Assembly: GCA_045588575.1 (NCBI GenBank)
Contig: JAZNEJ010000008.1
Span: 272,344-336,343 of the forward strand
Length of the DNA: 64,000 nucleotides
Direction of reading: 5' to 3'
Origin: RGIG5299 sp045588575
GTDB taxonomy: Bacteria > Bacillota > Clostridia > Oscillospirales > RGIG5299
Shown here: positions 15,568 through 24,333 of the stretch, piece after piece
How the letters are laid out: the number at the start of each line of letters is the position of its first letter
Position numbering within the stretch: the first letter of the stretch is position 1
Notes under the pieces: generated by a model
Database searches by the model: none
What the model was told of the DNA's origin: nothing
What the model saw: only the letters and a program-made list of their open reading frames with translations
Made by a program: the position numbers and the translations under genes

Positions 15568-16229
15568 AGCTTTTTACCCGATAAATTTTCGGTTATAACC
15601 TTGGGCGCATTTTTGAAATCGCCCCACTCGGCATCGGCGTTTCGGTAATCGAACATTGCGGTATAATCGGCAATGTCTTTCGAAAGATGCGCCCAATGCG
15701 CCTTTTGAATTTCGTTTATATACGAACAGAAAAGCTTATAATCGTTTTTCTTTAATTTGGTTTTTGCACGCTTAATAAGCTCAGCGTAGTGAGGAAGACA
15801 AAACTGCGTTTGAGATTTAATCTTTTCTTTAAAAGCTTCGTCGTTTGCAAAAAGCCAGAAAAGATTTTCATACATATTTTCAAGATAACCGTTAATTCTT
15901 TGGCAAACGTAACAGCTTTCGTTAACCGATTCGAAGAATTTTGCCTGAGAATCGTAATTTTTATCGAGCGCTTCGTTAAGCTCCTGCAAATGACTTTGAA
16001 GCAAAAGCGCAAGCGGAAGCGACTTTTTGGCGCCGTGCATTTTTTGAAGATGCTCATGGCAAAAGCCCAAACGGTTGGTTGCAATTCTAACGTCGGGCTC
16101 CATCATTGAGGCGCCTAAAATAAGGTCGAGCTCGTTTTTTTCGAGAGTTTCGAAAAGTCGGCACATAGGACATCCGTCGTTGTGCTCAAAGGCTTCGTTA
16201 ATGGGAATGGTGTAAATTTTTTCAGGCAT
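15564..16229 (-). CDS. DUF6062 family protein
   Basis: A 221-residue protein matching DUF6062 of Clostridia, function unknown. It has four Cys/His pairs spaced along the chain: CPMC near residue 19, FCHEH near 57, CYVC near 105, and FCLPH near 145, suggesting one or two metal sites. No signal peptide is seen, so it is probably cytoplasmic. I use the ATG at 16229, preceded on the minus strand by AAGGTGA. A further in-frame start at 16271 lies in the divergent promoter region of the glycosylase gene. Confidence 0.8.
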   Translation of the reverse strand: MPEKIYTIPINEAFEHNDGCPMCRLFETLEKNELDLILGASMMEPDVRIATNRLGFCHEHLQKMHGAKKSLPLALLLQSHLQELNEALDKNYDSQAKFFESVNESCYVCQRINGYLENMYENLFWLFANDEAFKEKIKSQTQFCLPHYAELIKRAKTKLKKNDYKLFCSYINEIQKAHWAHLSKDIADYTAMFDYRNADAEWGDFKNAPKVITENLSGKKL

Positions 16230-16288
16230 AAAAATCACCTTTTCAGAATAGATACTATAATTATACAACAAAAAAGAGGAATAAACAA

Positions 16289-17098
16289 GTGAGGTTAGAG
16301 CTTAAAGAGAGCTTTAATTTAATAATTTCGGCAGATTGCGGTCAGGCATTCCGTTTCAGAACCGATGAAAAGGGAAACACGGTGGGCGTTGCGGGCAATA
16401 AAGCGTTTAAAGGACGTGTTGAAAACGGCTTTTTAATAACCGAAACACCCGAAACCGACGATGAGTTTTGGAAAAACTATTTCGACCTTAATTCAAGCTA
16501 TCTGAAAATGAACGAAAGCATTTTAAAAAGAGGCGACGAAACGGTTAAAAAAGCCATAACCTTGGCTGAGGGATTGCATATTTTTAACCAAGAGCCGTTT
16601 GAAACGCTTATTTCGTTTATAATTTCGCAAAACAACAATATTCCGAGAATAAGAGGAATTATAGAACGGCTTTGCGAGATTTACGGCGAAGAAATAGGAA
16701 AAGGACTCCACTCATTTCCCACTCCCGAAGCATTAAAAGGCATAACCGCCGAGGAGCTTTCTCCGCTTAAAGCAGGTTTTAGGGCAAAATATATTGCCGA
16801 TGCGGTGAGATGCGTAAACGAAGGAAAAATAAATTTAGAAGGTCTTAAAACCAAAAGCTTCGAGGAAGCAAAAGAGGAGCTTAAAACGGTTAAAGGCATT
16901 GGCGATAAGGTTGCTTCTTGCGTTTTGCTTTTCGGATTTCACAAGCTTGAGGCGTTCCCCGTTGACGTTTGGATTAAAAGGACTATGGAAAGTCTTTACG
17001 GCGACTTGGATTACAGCCGTTTCGGTGAATATCCGGGGCTTGCTCAGCAATATTTGTTTTATTATTCAAGATATTTAAAGTCAATTAAGGAAAATTAA
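16289..17098 (+). CDS. OGG-type DNA glycosylase/AP lyase
   Basis: A 269-residue member of the HhH-GPD superfamily, resembling eukaryotic-type 8-oxoguanine glycosylase. The N-terminal sheet includes DCGQAFRFR. The helix-hairpin-helix reads LKTVKGIGDKVASCVLLFGF with the Schiff-base lysine in GDKVA, and the catalytic aspartate follows in PVDVWIKR. Both key residues are present, so it should excise oxidised guanine and nick the backbone. The start is GTG at 16289 with GAGGA ahead. It stands alone, divergent from the DUF6062 gene. Confidence 0.88.
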   Translation: MRLELKESFNLIISADCGQAFRFRTDEKGNTVGVAGNKAFKGRVENGFLITETPETDDEFWKNYFDLNSSYLKMNESILKRGDETVKKAITLAEGLHIFNQEPFETLISFIISQNNNIPRIRGIIERLCEIYGEEIGKGLHSFPTPEALKGITAEELSPLKAGFRAKYIADAVRCVNEGKINLEGLKTKSFEEAKEELKTVKGIGDKVASCVLLFGFHKLEAFPVDVWIKRTMESLYGDLDYSRFGEYPGLAQQYLFYYSRYLKSIKEN

Positions 17099-17172
17099 AA
17101 TAAAAGAAATAAAAAAGTAAAGGGCGGGGAATATATTTAATAGTCTTCGCTTAAAGGATAAAGGTGAAAAAA

Positions 17173-18165
17173 ATGGCAGTTGTAAAAAAGGCAGTTTATT
17201 GGGTTATTTTAGTTCCGTTTTTGGCCACGGCAATTCTTTTGGGTGCTTGGGCGCTTGAAAGATTTATAATTCCGCAGGAGGAGGACCCCGTTGGCGGTGT
17301 AACAAGCAGCGACGTTATTCCGGTCATACCGCCCGAAAAAGAACCCGTTCCAACCGTTTTAGAGGAAAATTCCGAAGAGGGAAGATGGTTTTATCAAAGC
17401 GAGGAATGCACGATAACCATAACCAGAAGCCGCCGAGAATTTATTGGTAAAAGCTCGGGCAAAAAGGTTTATTCAAACGTTTATATAGCTGACATCACCA
17501 TTAACGAAGGTTGGGAATCCTGCCTTAAACGCCTTAAAACCGAAGGCTTCGGTACCGGCACGAAATACCGCGACGACGCTCTTGAAATTGCTCAAAAGGG
17601 CAATGCAATTTTGGCAATGACGGGCGACCAATACGGCTTTGTTAAAACCGGCATGGAAATTATAGATTCAACCGTTTACCGCCACCAAGAGAGAAGCCCT
17701 TATTTCGTTTCGGTAACGCGTGATAACGTTATGAGCATTTTAAAGGCATCTGAATACGCAAGTAAGGAAAAAGCTTTGTCGCTCGTTGAAAACGGCACTA
17801 AATTCACGCTCGATTTCGGTCCCGCAGTTTTAATCGACGGCGTTTTGGTTACCGATTTTTCGGGTTACAGCAATATCGGCAACTGGAATCCCCGCTCGGG
17901 CATCGGCTTTGCCGCTCAAAACCATTTCTATTTCGTTGTAATAGACGGAAGCAGAAGCGGCGCAGAGGTTGTGGGCGGCGAAAGCGGCGGCGCAGGTCTT
18001 GCGCATTTGGGCGAGATTTTCAAGGAGCTCGGTTGCACCCAAGGCTTTAATTTAGACGGCGGCGCAAGCGTTACCATGATTTTTAACGGCAAAAAAATAA
18101 ACAATATTTACGGAAGAACCGACCTTTCAGACCTTGTTGCAATAGTTGAAATTGACAACAAATAA
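17173..18165 (+). CDS. Phosphodiester glycosidase (NAGPA) family membrane-anchored protein
   Basis: A 330-residue protein with one N-terminal membrane helix (YWVILVPFLATAILLGAWAL), a short Pro-rich linker, and an NAGPA domain from about residue 75. The family hallmark FNLDGGASVTMIFNG lies near residue 295, with RSGIGFA and DGSRSGAEVVG before it. In bacteria such domains act on cell-wall or exopolysaccharide phosphodiesters. The exact substrate is unknown. The ATG at 17173 sits well behind AAAGGTG; the GTG at 17164 would overlap that SD. It is followed 11 bases later by a glycosyltransferase gene, suggesting a shared envelope-glycan role. Confidence 0.85.
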   Translation: MAVVKKAVYWVILVPFLATAILLGAWALERFIIPQEEDPVGGVTSSDVIPVIPPEKEPVPTVLEENSEEGRWFYQSEECTITITRSRREFIGKSSGKKVYSNVYIADITINEGWESCLKRLKTEGFGTGTKYRDDALEIAQKGNAILAMTGDQYGFVKTGMEIIDSTVYRHQERSPYFVSVTRDNVMSILKASEYASKEKALSLVENGTKFTLDFGPAVLIDGVLVTDFSGYSNIGNWNPRSGIGFAAQNHFYFVVIDGSRSGAEVVGGESGGAGLAHLGEIFKELGCTQGFNLDGGASVTMIFNGKKINNIYGRTDLSDLVAIVEIDNK

Positions 18166-18176
18166 GGGAGATTTTT

Positions 18177-19229
18177 ATGATAGTTTTAATACCGGCATAT
18201 AAGCCCGACGAAAAATTTCTGAAATTTTTAGATGAGTTAAATTCCAACACCGATTTTAAAATAATCTCGGTGGATGACGGCGGCGGCCCAAAATACGATG
18301 AAATTTTCAAAAAAGCCGAAGAAAAGGGCGTTACGCTCATTCGCTACGAGAAAAATCGCGGCAAGGGCGGCGCCTTAAAAGAAGGCTTTAAATATATAAT
18401 GGAAAACGAACCCATGGAATCGGTTATAACCGCCGATTGCGACGGTCAGCATACCGTTGCCGATATTTTGTCGGTTGCCGAAAAGCTTAAAGACAAGAAA
18501 AACACTCTCGTTTTGGGTTGCAGAGACATTAAAAAAATGCCGCTTCGTTCAAAGGCGGGCAATACCTTAACGAAATTTTTCTTTTTTCTTCTTTCGGGCA
18601 AAATGCTAACCGAAACCCAAACGGGCGTAAGAGGCATTACCCCCGACCTTTTCGCAGCATTTTCCGAAATTAAGGGCGATAGATTCGAATATGAAATAAA
18701 TATGCTTTTTTACGCCGTTGATAACGACGTTTTAATTGATGAAGCGCCCATTTCCACTACTTATATCGACGATAACAAATCCACTCATTTTAACGCTTTA
18801 AGAGACGGATATAAAATATATTCACTTATGTTCGGCAAGAAAATTGCCGAAATAGTCAGCTTTTTCTTAAGCGCCTTTTTGGCTTATTTCCTTTTGAACT
18901 TTTACCCGCCCGAGATGGTTGGATTTTCTCAAATTATACTCGTTGTATTATCGGCATCTGCCCTTCGCGTCGTTATAATGAGTATAATCAAGATGGTTCA
19001 AAACGGCGGAAAAATTATAAAACCCGATATTTTTGAGGTGCTTTTCGGCATAGTAATTTTCGGCATTTTCATAGCTCTTTTCCACCTCTTTTTCACGGTT
19101 TTGGCATTCACCGCAGCTCAAACCGTTACGGCGGTTTATGCAATAATGTGGATTGTAAGACTCGTTTTAAGAGGAGTTAAAATGGCAATAAGAAAAAGAA
19201 TAAACCAAAAATCCGCTTATAAAAAATAA
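18177..19229 (+). CDS. Family 2 glycosyltransferase with C-terminal membrane segments
   Basis: A 350-residue protein. The N-terminal GT-A domain has IVLIPAYKPDEKF, ISVDDGG near residue 25, ENRGKGGAL-type sequence KNRGKGGALKEGF near 60, and the DxD-like ADCDGQH near 82, as in dolichyl-phosphate-mannose-synthase-like enzymes. Residues about 228-340 contain four hydrophobic stretches, so the enzyme is membrane-bound and probably loads a sugar onto a lipid carrier. The donor and acceptor are unknown. Confidence 0.88.
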   Translation: MIVLIPAYKPDEKFLKFLDELNSNTDFKIISVDDGGGPKYDEIFKKAEEKGVTLIRYEKNRGKGGALKEGFKYIMENEPMESVITADCDGQHTVADILSVAEKLKDKKNTLVLGCRDIKKMPLRSKAGNTLTKFFFFLLSGKMLTETQTGVRGITPDLFAAFSEIKGDRFEYEINMLFYAVDNDVLIDEAPISTTYIDDNKSTHFNALRDGYKIYSLMFGKKIAEIVSFFLSAFLAYFLLNFYPPEMVGFSQIILVVLSASALRVVIMSIIKMVQNGGKIIKPDIFEVLFGIVIFGIFIALFHLFFTVLAFTAAQTVTAVYAIMWIVRLVLRGVKMAIRKRINQKSAYKK

Positions 19230-19244
19230 GGAGGAAACTTCTTT

Positions 19245-19994
19245 ATGAAGCAATATCACGTTGATTTTTCGGCAGGCGAAATAGGCAAATACGTTATTTT
19301 AACGGGCGACCCCGATAGAGTTGAAAAAATTGCATTAAAGCTCGAAAATGCGGAAAAAGTAGCCGCAAAACGTGAGTTTGTGAGCTTTAACGGTTATATT
19401 TCGGGTGAAAAGGTAACGGTTTTGTCAACGGGAATAGGCGGACCTTCTGCGGCAATTGCAGTTGAAGAAGCAATAAAATGCGGGGCTCATACCTTTATAA
19501 GAGTGGGAACGGCGGGCGGAATGAAGCTCGACGTTAAGGGCGGCGACGTGGTTATAGCAATGTCGGCAGTTCGCCAAGAGGGAACCTCCGACCATTATGC
19601 TCCCAAGGAATATCCCGCCACGGCGGACTACGGCGTTGTAAGTGCTTTGGTTGAGGCCGCCAAAGAAAAAAACTACGAGTATCACGTTGGAGTAATTCAA
19701 AGCAAAGATAGCTTTTACGGTCAGCACGAGCCCGAAAAAAGTCCCGTTTGCTACGAGCTTTTAAATAAGTGGGATGCATATATGGAGCTTGGCGTTTTGG
19801 CGTCTGAAATGGAGTGCGCTTCAATTTTCACCGTTGCGGCGTCAAAGGGTGTTCGAGCGGGTGCGGTTTTGAGCATAATGTGGAATAAAGACCGCCGCAA
19901 GCTTGATATGGAAGACCGAGATAATTTTGAAACCGACGATGCAATCGACTGTGCAATAAAGGCAATGGAGATTTTAATCGACGAAGATAAATAA
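19245..19994 (+). CDS. udp: Uridine phosphorylase
   Basis: A 249-residue nucleoside phosphorylase of the NP-I family, normal length. GDPDRVEKIA near residue 23 binds phosphate, RVGTAGGM near 87 is the active-site glycine loop, and ASEMECASIF near 187 contacts the ribose. The combination with REFVSFNGY and QEGTSDHY points to the uridine rather than purine subgroup. It salvages uridine to uracil and ribose 1-phosphate. AAGGAGG precedes the ATG, and a strong terminator follows at 20005-20037. Confidence 0.9.
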   Translation: MKQYHVDFSAGEIGKYVILTGDPDRVEKIALKLENAEKVAAKREFVSFNGYISGEKVTVLSTGIGGPSAAIAVEEAIKCGAHTFIRVGTAGGMKLDVKGGDVVIAMSAVRQEGTSDHYAPKEYPATADYGVVSALVEAAKEKNYEYHVGVIQSKDSFYGQHEPEKSPVCYELLNKWDAYMELGVLASEMECASIFTVAASKGVRAGAVLSIMWNKDRRKLDMEDRDNFETDDAIDCAIKAMEILIDEDK

Positions 19995-20004
19995 AACAAG
20001 TTAA

Positions 20005-20037
20005 GACACTTCGCAAAATTGCGAAGTGTCTTTTTTT
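20005..20037 (+). terminator. Terminator of udp
   Basis: GACACTTCGC pairs perfectly with GCGAAGTGTC around AAAATT, followed by seven T. Confidence 0.92.
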
Positions 20038-20095
20038 ATCTTTTCGGCATAGTATAAAAAGACGGACAACGTCAATCTGAAAAAGGAGAAGCAAA

Positions 20096-20446
20096 ATGGA
20101 TTACAAATCGTTTTTCGACAGTGATGACTATATGATGGCAAAGCCCGCAATTAAGCAAGATTGCGACGTAAGACCGGCAATGCCGAGCGAAATGCACGGA
20201 TGCGGCTGTAACTCGGCAAGAAGCTTTAACGAGCCCACCTGTGAGCCGTGCGGCGAGCAAAACTCCCCTGCAACGAACGTTAAGCTAACGCTCGATATGC
20301 CGTTTGACAAAGAGGGACTTCCTCTTGCAATGTCTTACGTTCCCATGCAGGCTTGGAGAGAAATTTACGAAACCGACAAAGCTCTTTCGAGAGCCACAAT
20401 TTTCAAGGAGCTCGATAAGCCGTTCTTTAAAGGAGGAGCAAGATAA
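20096..20446 (+). CDS. cotJA: Spore coat associated protein CotJA
   Basis: A 116-residue protein whose last 45 residues (PLAMSYVPMQAWREIYETDK, then FKELDKPF) match CotJA of Bacillus and Clostridia. Its N-terminal half is longer than the usual short form and has a Cys-rich patch (HGCGCNS, CEPCGEQ). CotJA is made in the mother cell and enters the inner spore coat with CotJB and CotJC. The stop overlaps the CotJB start (ATAATG). This cluster is the main evidence that the organism sporulates. Confidence 0.9.
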   Translation: MDYKSFFDSDDYMMAKPAIKQDCDVRPAMPSEMHGCGCNSARSFNEPTCEPCGEQNSPATNVKLTLDMPFDKEGLPLAMSYVPMQAWREIYETDKALSRATIFKELDKPFFKGGAR

Positions 20447-20688
20447 TGTGTGAAAAAACACTTCTCACGAGAAAAATAATGGCGTGCGAGCTCGGTGTGC
20501 AGGACGCCCGCCTTTTCTTAGACACACATCCCAAATGCAAAGACGCCCTTTCTTACTATAACGCCGCAGTTGAGGCAAGAAACCGTTTGGTTAAAGAATA
20601 TGAAAGCCGCTACGGAGTTATAACCTATTATTCAACGAGTGAAAACGGCTATTCCCGTCTTAACACTCCGTGGCCTTGGCAAGAATAA
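20446..20688 (+). CDS. cotJB: Spore coat protein CotJB
   Basis: An 80-residue protein with the CotJB pattern: helical N-terminus, LFLDTHPKCKDALSYYN, then a Tyr/Trp-rich end (LNTPWPWQE). Length is typical. It overlaps cotJA by one base and is coupled to it. Its biochemical role in the coat is unknown. Confidence 0.9.
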   Translation: MCEKTLLTRKIMACELGVQDARLFLDTHPKCKDALSYYNAAVEARNRLVKEYESRYGVITYYSTSENGYSRLNTPWPWQE

Positions 20689-20764
20689 TTATACAACGAG
20701 TATAATTTTAAGAGCAAAAAACTATATTTTAATAAAAAACAGAGAATCGGAGGAACCGTAACTA

Positions 20765-21361
20765 ATGTTTTGTTATGAGAAACGTTTACAATATCCCGTG
20801 AACATAAAAACACCGAACGCAGCCGCCGCAAAAATTATAATAACGGCATTCGGCGGTCCCGACGGAGAATTGGGCGCATCAATGCGATATCTTTCGCAGC
20901 GTTTTTCCGCCGGCATAAGCGAGGTAATCGGCGCAATGACCGATATTGGCACCGAGGAGCTCGGCCATATTGAAATGGTAAGCACGATAGTATATCAGTT
21001 AACGAGAGGCCTTAGCGCCGAAGAAATCAAGAGAAGCGGCTTCGATGCCTATTTCGTTGACCACACCACAGGAATTTATCCCGTTGCGGCATCGGGCGAG
21101 CCGTTTACGGCAGCCACCTTCCAATCAACCGGCGACGTAATTGCCGACTTAAACGAAGATATGGCGGCAGAGCAAAAGGCAAGAAAAACCTACGACAACC
21201 TTTTAAGACTTATCGACGACCCCGACGTAAAAGACCCGCTTCGTTATTTAAGAGAGCGTGAGGTTGTTCACTTCCAGCGCTTCGGTGAGGCGTTGAGAAT
21301 AACCCAAGAAAGATTAGATTCCAAAAACTTCTACGCCTTTAACCCGAGCTTTGATAAATAA
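20765..21361 (+). CDS. cotJC: Spore coat protein CotJC, manganese-catalase family
   Basis: A 198-residue ferritin-like protein of the manganese catalase family. The metal-site segments are GELGASMRYLSQ with the first glutamate, TEELGHIEM near residue 60 with Glu and His ligands, and REREVVHFQRFGEA near 157. Presence of these ligands suggests peroxide-decomposing activity in the coat, though CotJC's activity is not well established. It is 76 bases after cotJB with AGGAGGAACCG-like SD sequence ahead. Confidence 0.92.
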   Translation: MFCYEKRLQYPVNIKTPNAAAAKIIITAFGGPDGELGASMRYLSQRFSAGISEVIGAMTDIGTEELGHIEMVSTIVYQLTRGLSAEEIKRSGFDAYFVDHTTGIYPVAASGEPFTAATFQSTGDVIADLNEDMAAEQKARKTYDNLLRLIDDPDVKDPLRYLREREVVHFQRFGEALRITQERLDSKNFYAFNPSFDK

Positions 21362-21365
21362 CAAA

Positions 21366-21400
21366 AAAGAGCAGATGATTTTCATCTGCTCTTTAATTTT
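21366..21400 (+). terminator. Bidirectional terminator between cotJC and the flavodiiron gene
   Basis: AGAGCAGATGA pairs with TCATCTGCTCT around TTT, with A-rich left and T-rich right flanks. It serves two convergent genes. Confidence 0.9.
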
Positions 21401-23189
21401 AAACTATTGCTTCAAAATCGGAAGCGCCGTGCTTACATAACGGACAAACGTAATCTTCGGGAAGATTATCGCCCTCGTAAACGAAGCCGCAAATTTTGCA
21501 AACGAAGCCTTTTTTGCCCTCGGTTTCGGGTTTGGGCTTAACGTTATCCTGATAATAGGAGTAGGTCATCGTGTTGCGGTCGGAAATAACTCTTGCTTCG
21601 GTTACCGAACAGATGAACATTCCGTGAGTATCAAGGTCTAAATACTGCTCCACCTTTAAAGACATAAAGGAATTTATATGGCGGGGAAGGAAAACAAGAC
21701 CGTTATCGGAGCGAAGCGGCTCGCACTCGGCAAATTTATCAACGCTTCTTCCGCTTTGGAATCCGAATTTTTCAAAAACCGAGAAGGGAGCATCCTCCGT
21801 AAGACAGTTAACGTTCATTATGCCGGTTTGTTTTATAACGTGGTGAGAATAGTTTTGCTTGTTTATTGTAACGGCAATGCGGTTGGGAGTGCTCGTTACC
21901 TGTGAAACGGTGTTAACGATAAGACCGTTATCCTTTTTGCCGTCGTTAGAGGTAACAACGTAAAGGCCGTAGCCTATTTTGAAAATTGCGGTTAAGTCGT
22001 TTTTGTTTGCGGTTTCACTGCGGCGCGCAAGATATTCCTTGCTTAACTCCGAAGAAAGACTGTTTAACTGTTCCTTGCTTTCTTCGTTTAAAGCGGAAAT
22101 GATTTTAACGGTTGGCTCAAGGTAGGTTAAGCCAATACTTTTTTCAAGCATTCCTTTCATAACCTTTACGGCCTGAGGCGCCCAGCTTCCGTTTTCAATG
22201 AAGGCGACCGTTCTGTTTTTAAAGCCGCGTTCGGTTAAATACTGAATAAAATCACGCATATAGGGGAAGATTTCGGCATTATAGGTTGTGGTTGCCAAAA
22301 CGATTTTGCTGAAACGGAAAGCGTCTGACACCGCTTTTGACATATCGCAACGGGCGAGGTCGTAAACGGTAACGTTGGGACATCCGTTTGCGCGAAGCTT
22401 ATCGGCAAGACGTAAAACTGCTTTTTTGGTATTTCCGTAAACGGAGGTGTAGGCAATAACTATGCCGTCCTCCTCGGGCTGATAAGACGACCAAATATTA
22501 TATAAATTCAAATAATAACCGAGATTTTCTTTTAAAACGGGGCCGTGAAGCGGACAAATCATTGAAATATCGAGCGCAGCGGCTTTTTTCAAAAGAGCCT
22601 GAACCTGCGCGCCGTATTTTCCCACAATTCCAATGTAATAGCGTCTTGCTTCGTCTGCCCAAGGCTCTTCCTTATCAAGCGCGCCGAATTTTCCGAAGCC
22701 GTCTGCCGAGAAAAGAATTTTTTCGGTTGAGTCGTAGGTTACCGTAACCTCGGGCCAATGAACCATGGGAGCGCTTACGAAGGTGAGATTGTGATAACCG
22801 AGCGAAAGGGTATCGTTTTCTTTAATTACAATTCGGCGTTTTTCAAAATCGGTGCCGAAGAAATTTTTCATCATATTAAACGCCTTTGCCGAGGAAACTA
22901 TCGTGGCATCGGGATACGCCTTCGCAAAGGTGTGAATGTTCGCGGCGTGGTCGGGCTCCATGTGCGAAATTATGAGATAATCGGGCTTTCTCTCGCCGAG
23001 CGTTACCTGAATGTTATCGAGCCATTCGTGAGTAAAGGCGGCATCTACCGTGTCCATAATGGCAATTTTTTCGTCTATAATCGCATAGGAATTATAAGAA
23101 ATGCCGTTGGGAACGTTGTAATGGCCTTCAAAAAGGTCTATTTTATGGTCGTTTACACCAATATATTTAACTGTTTCGGTTATAAACAT
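21399..23189 (-). CDS. Flavodiiron protein with flavin-reductase and rubredoxin domains
   Basis: A 596-residue fusion. Residues 1-245 form the metallo-beta-lactamase-like diiron domain with SHMEPDHAANI near 80, VHWPEV near 147, SADGFG near 166 and LHGPVLK near 226, so all iron ligands look present. Residues 255-400 form the flavodoxin domain (AYTSVYGNTKKA). Residues 405-550 are a flavin-reductase-like FMN domain (RIAVTINKQN, SVFEKFGFQSGR). Residues 555-596 form a rubredoxin with CKICG and CPLC. The protein should reduce O2 to water or NO to N2O using electrons relayed internally, protecting an anaerobe. It is the last gene of a three-gene operon with the C_GCAxxG_C_C protein. Confidence 0.93.
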   Translation of the reverse strand: MFITETVKYIGVNDHKIDLFEGHYNVPNGISYNSYAIIDEKIAIMDTVDAAFTHEWLDNIQVTLGERKPDYLIISHMEPDHAANIHTFAKAYPDATIVSSAKAFNMMKNFFGTDFEKRRIVIKENDTLSLGYHNLTFVSAPMVHWPEVTVTYDSTEKILFSADGFGKFGALDKEEPWADEARRYYIGIVGKYGAQVQALLKKAAALDISMICPLHGPVLKENLGYYLNLYNIWSSYQPEEDGIVIAYTSVYGNTKKAVLRLADKLRANGCPNVTVYDLARCDMSKAVSDAFRFSKIVLATTTYNAEIFPYMRDFIQYLTERGFKNRTVAFIENGSWAPQAVKVMKGMLEKSIGLTYLEPTVKIISALNEESKEQLNSLSSELSKEYLARRSETANKNDLTAIFKIGYGLYVVTSNDGKKDNGLIVNTVSQVTSTPNRIAVTINKQNYSHHVIKQTGIMNVNCLTEDAPFSVFEKFGFQSGRSVDKFAECEPLRSDNGLVFLPRHINSFMSLKVEQYLDLDTHGMFICSVTEARVISDRNTMTYSYYQDNVKPKPETEGKKGFVCKICGFVYEGDNLPEDYVCPLCKHGASDFEAIV

Positions 23190-23200
23190 AAAAAATCTCC

Positions 23201-23647
23201 TTATTTGCTTTTTAAATATTCGTCTAAAATATCGGCGGCGCTTTCAACAAGCTCGGCGCACGGCCTTTTTTTGTAATATTCCGCCGTTCTTGCCTCGGGT
23301 GCTGCTCCCTCGGACGTTTTAACTCCCGAAAGAAGCTCGCGGCAAACAATCGAACCGTTTTCTTCTTTGAATTTATTCAAAAGAGCCTGCGTTTTTTTAT
23401 AAAGCTCCGCTTTTTCGGCGTTTGCGGTGGGGGAGGAATAACCGTCGGTTGAGCTTAAAACGTAAACGATGCCGCTAACGGCTCCGCAAACCTCGCGCAT
23501 TCTGCCCATTCCGCCGCCAAAGGCGGAAACTGCTTTGGAAATAACCTCCTCGGGAAGACCAAGCTCCTCCGAAAAGGCAAGACAAACCGCCTGCGAGCAG
23601 TTATAGCCCTCTTTGAAATATTCTTTTGCTTTTTCGCCTCTTGTCAT
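23201..23647 (-). CDS. C_GCAxxG_C_C family redox protein
   Basis: A 148-residue protein with the family cysteine pattern: YNCSQAV near residue 16, REVCGAVSG near 51-54, VCRELL near 101, and PCAEL near 130. The spacing matches TIGR01909, proposed to bind a metal or an Fe-S cluster, although function is not settled. Its start overlaps the DUF4364 stop by 4 bases and it ends 11 bases before the flavodiiron gene, so a redox-protection role is suggested by context. Confidence 0.88.
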   Translation of the reverse strand: MTRGEKAKEYFKEGYNCSQAVCLAFSEELGLPEEVISKAVSAFGGGMGRMREVCGAVSGIVYVLSSTDGYSSPTANAEKAELYKKTQALLNKFKEENGSIVCRELLSGVKTSEGAAPEARTAEYYKKRPCAELVESAADILDEYLKSK

Positions 23648-24213
23648 TTTGCTTCTTCCTCTTTTTCGTTTTCGGCAAGAAAATCTATAAGCTTTAAATA
23701 AAGCTTTTCGGGATTTTTCTTAAAGCTTTTGCAAAGAGCCTCCGCCTGACGTAAGCTCGGCATATAGAAATTCATTTCGAAAATCTTCATGGTTTCGTCG
23801 TTTAATTCAAGTCTTACCATGTAACCCATGGGAATTTCTTTAATTTCGGTTACAACCGATTCTTTTCTCAAAATTGCGGCAAGAGTTTGCGCGGCAGAAA
23901 GGTCTGCCTTATCTCTTATGGATTTGGGAATGAAGGTTTCAAGCTCGGAAAGAGCCGAAAAGCCTTTAACGGTGGGACTGTAATAAAAATCGCCGTCTAT
24001 TTCATTTTTGTCCATAAGACCGTCTTTAACGAGCGATGAGAGGCAGGAAGCCATATCAAAATAGTTACAAAGCTCCTCATATCTCACCGTATCGGTTATT
24101 TCGGAAAGAGTCATGGGACGCTTAACGGTTATGAAAATGTAAAGGAGCAAAAGCTTTATTTGTTCAGTGTCGTTAAGGGCACCCGCGCTTTCTTCGAAAA
24201 AAATATTTTTCAT
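23644..24213 (-). CDS. DUF4364 family protein (winged-helix)
   Basis: A 189-residue protein. The N-terminal 75 residues (EQIKLLLLYIFITVKRPMTL, then DMASCLSSLVKDGLM) form a winged helix, and the rest is the DUF4364 domain of unknown function. Members are widespread in Clostridia and look like transcription regulators. It is the first gene of its leftward operon, divergent from the ECF transporter gene across a 120-base AT-rich gap. Confidence 0.82.
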   Translation of the reverse strand: MKNIFFEESAGALNDTEQIKLLLLYIFITVKRPMTLSEITDTVRYEELCNYFDMASCLSSLVKDGLMDKNEIDGDFYYSPTVKGFSALSELETFIPKSIRDKADLSAAQTLAAILRKESVVTEIKEIPMGYMVRLELNDETMKIFEMNFYMPSLRQAEALCKSFKKNPEKLYLKLIDFLAENEKEEEAK

Positions 24214-24230
24214 AAAATGCCTCCGAAATA

Positions 24231-24259
24231 TTGAAATTCAACAAGAAATTTGATATAAT
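24231..24259 (+). promoter_or_regulatory. Promoter of the ECF S-component gene
   Basis: TTGAAA at 24231-24236, a 17-base spacer, and TATAAT at 24254-24259. The 5' leader to 24333 is short and AT-rich, and I see no riboswitch fold in it. Confidence 0.75.
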
Positions 24260-24333
24260 TATCAAATAAGAATTTACATAATAATAATACATTATTTTCA
24301 CAAAGTTGTAAATAGCAAAAAGAGGAAAATTTT

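Noticed and set aside
20038..20095. A sigma-E promoter for cotJABC
   Set aside because: CATAGTAT near 20049 partly fits a sigma-E -10 box, but no convincing -35 element is seen at the right distance.
24214..24333. A vitamin riboswitch before the ECF S-component gene
   Set aside because: The leader is short and almost only A and T. No conserved riboswitch core such as TPP, FMN or cobalamin motifs is visible.
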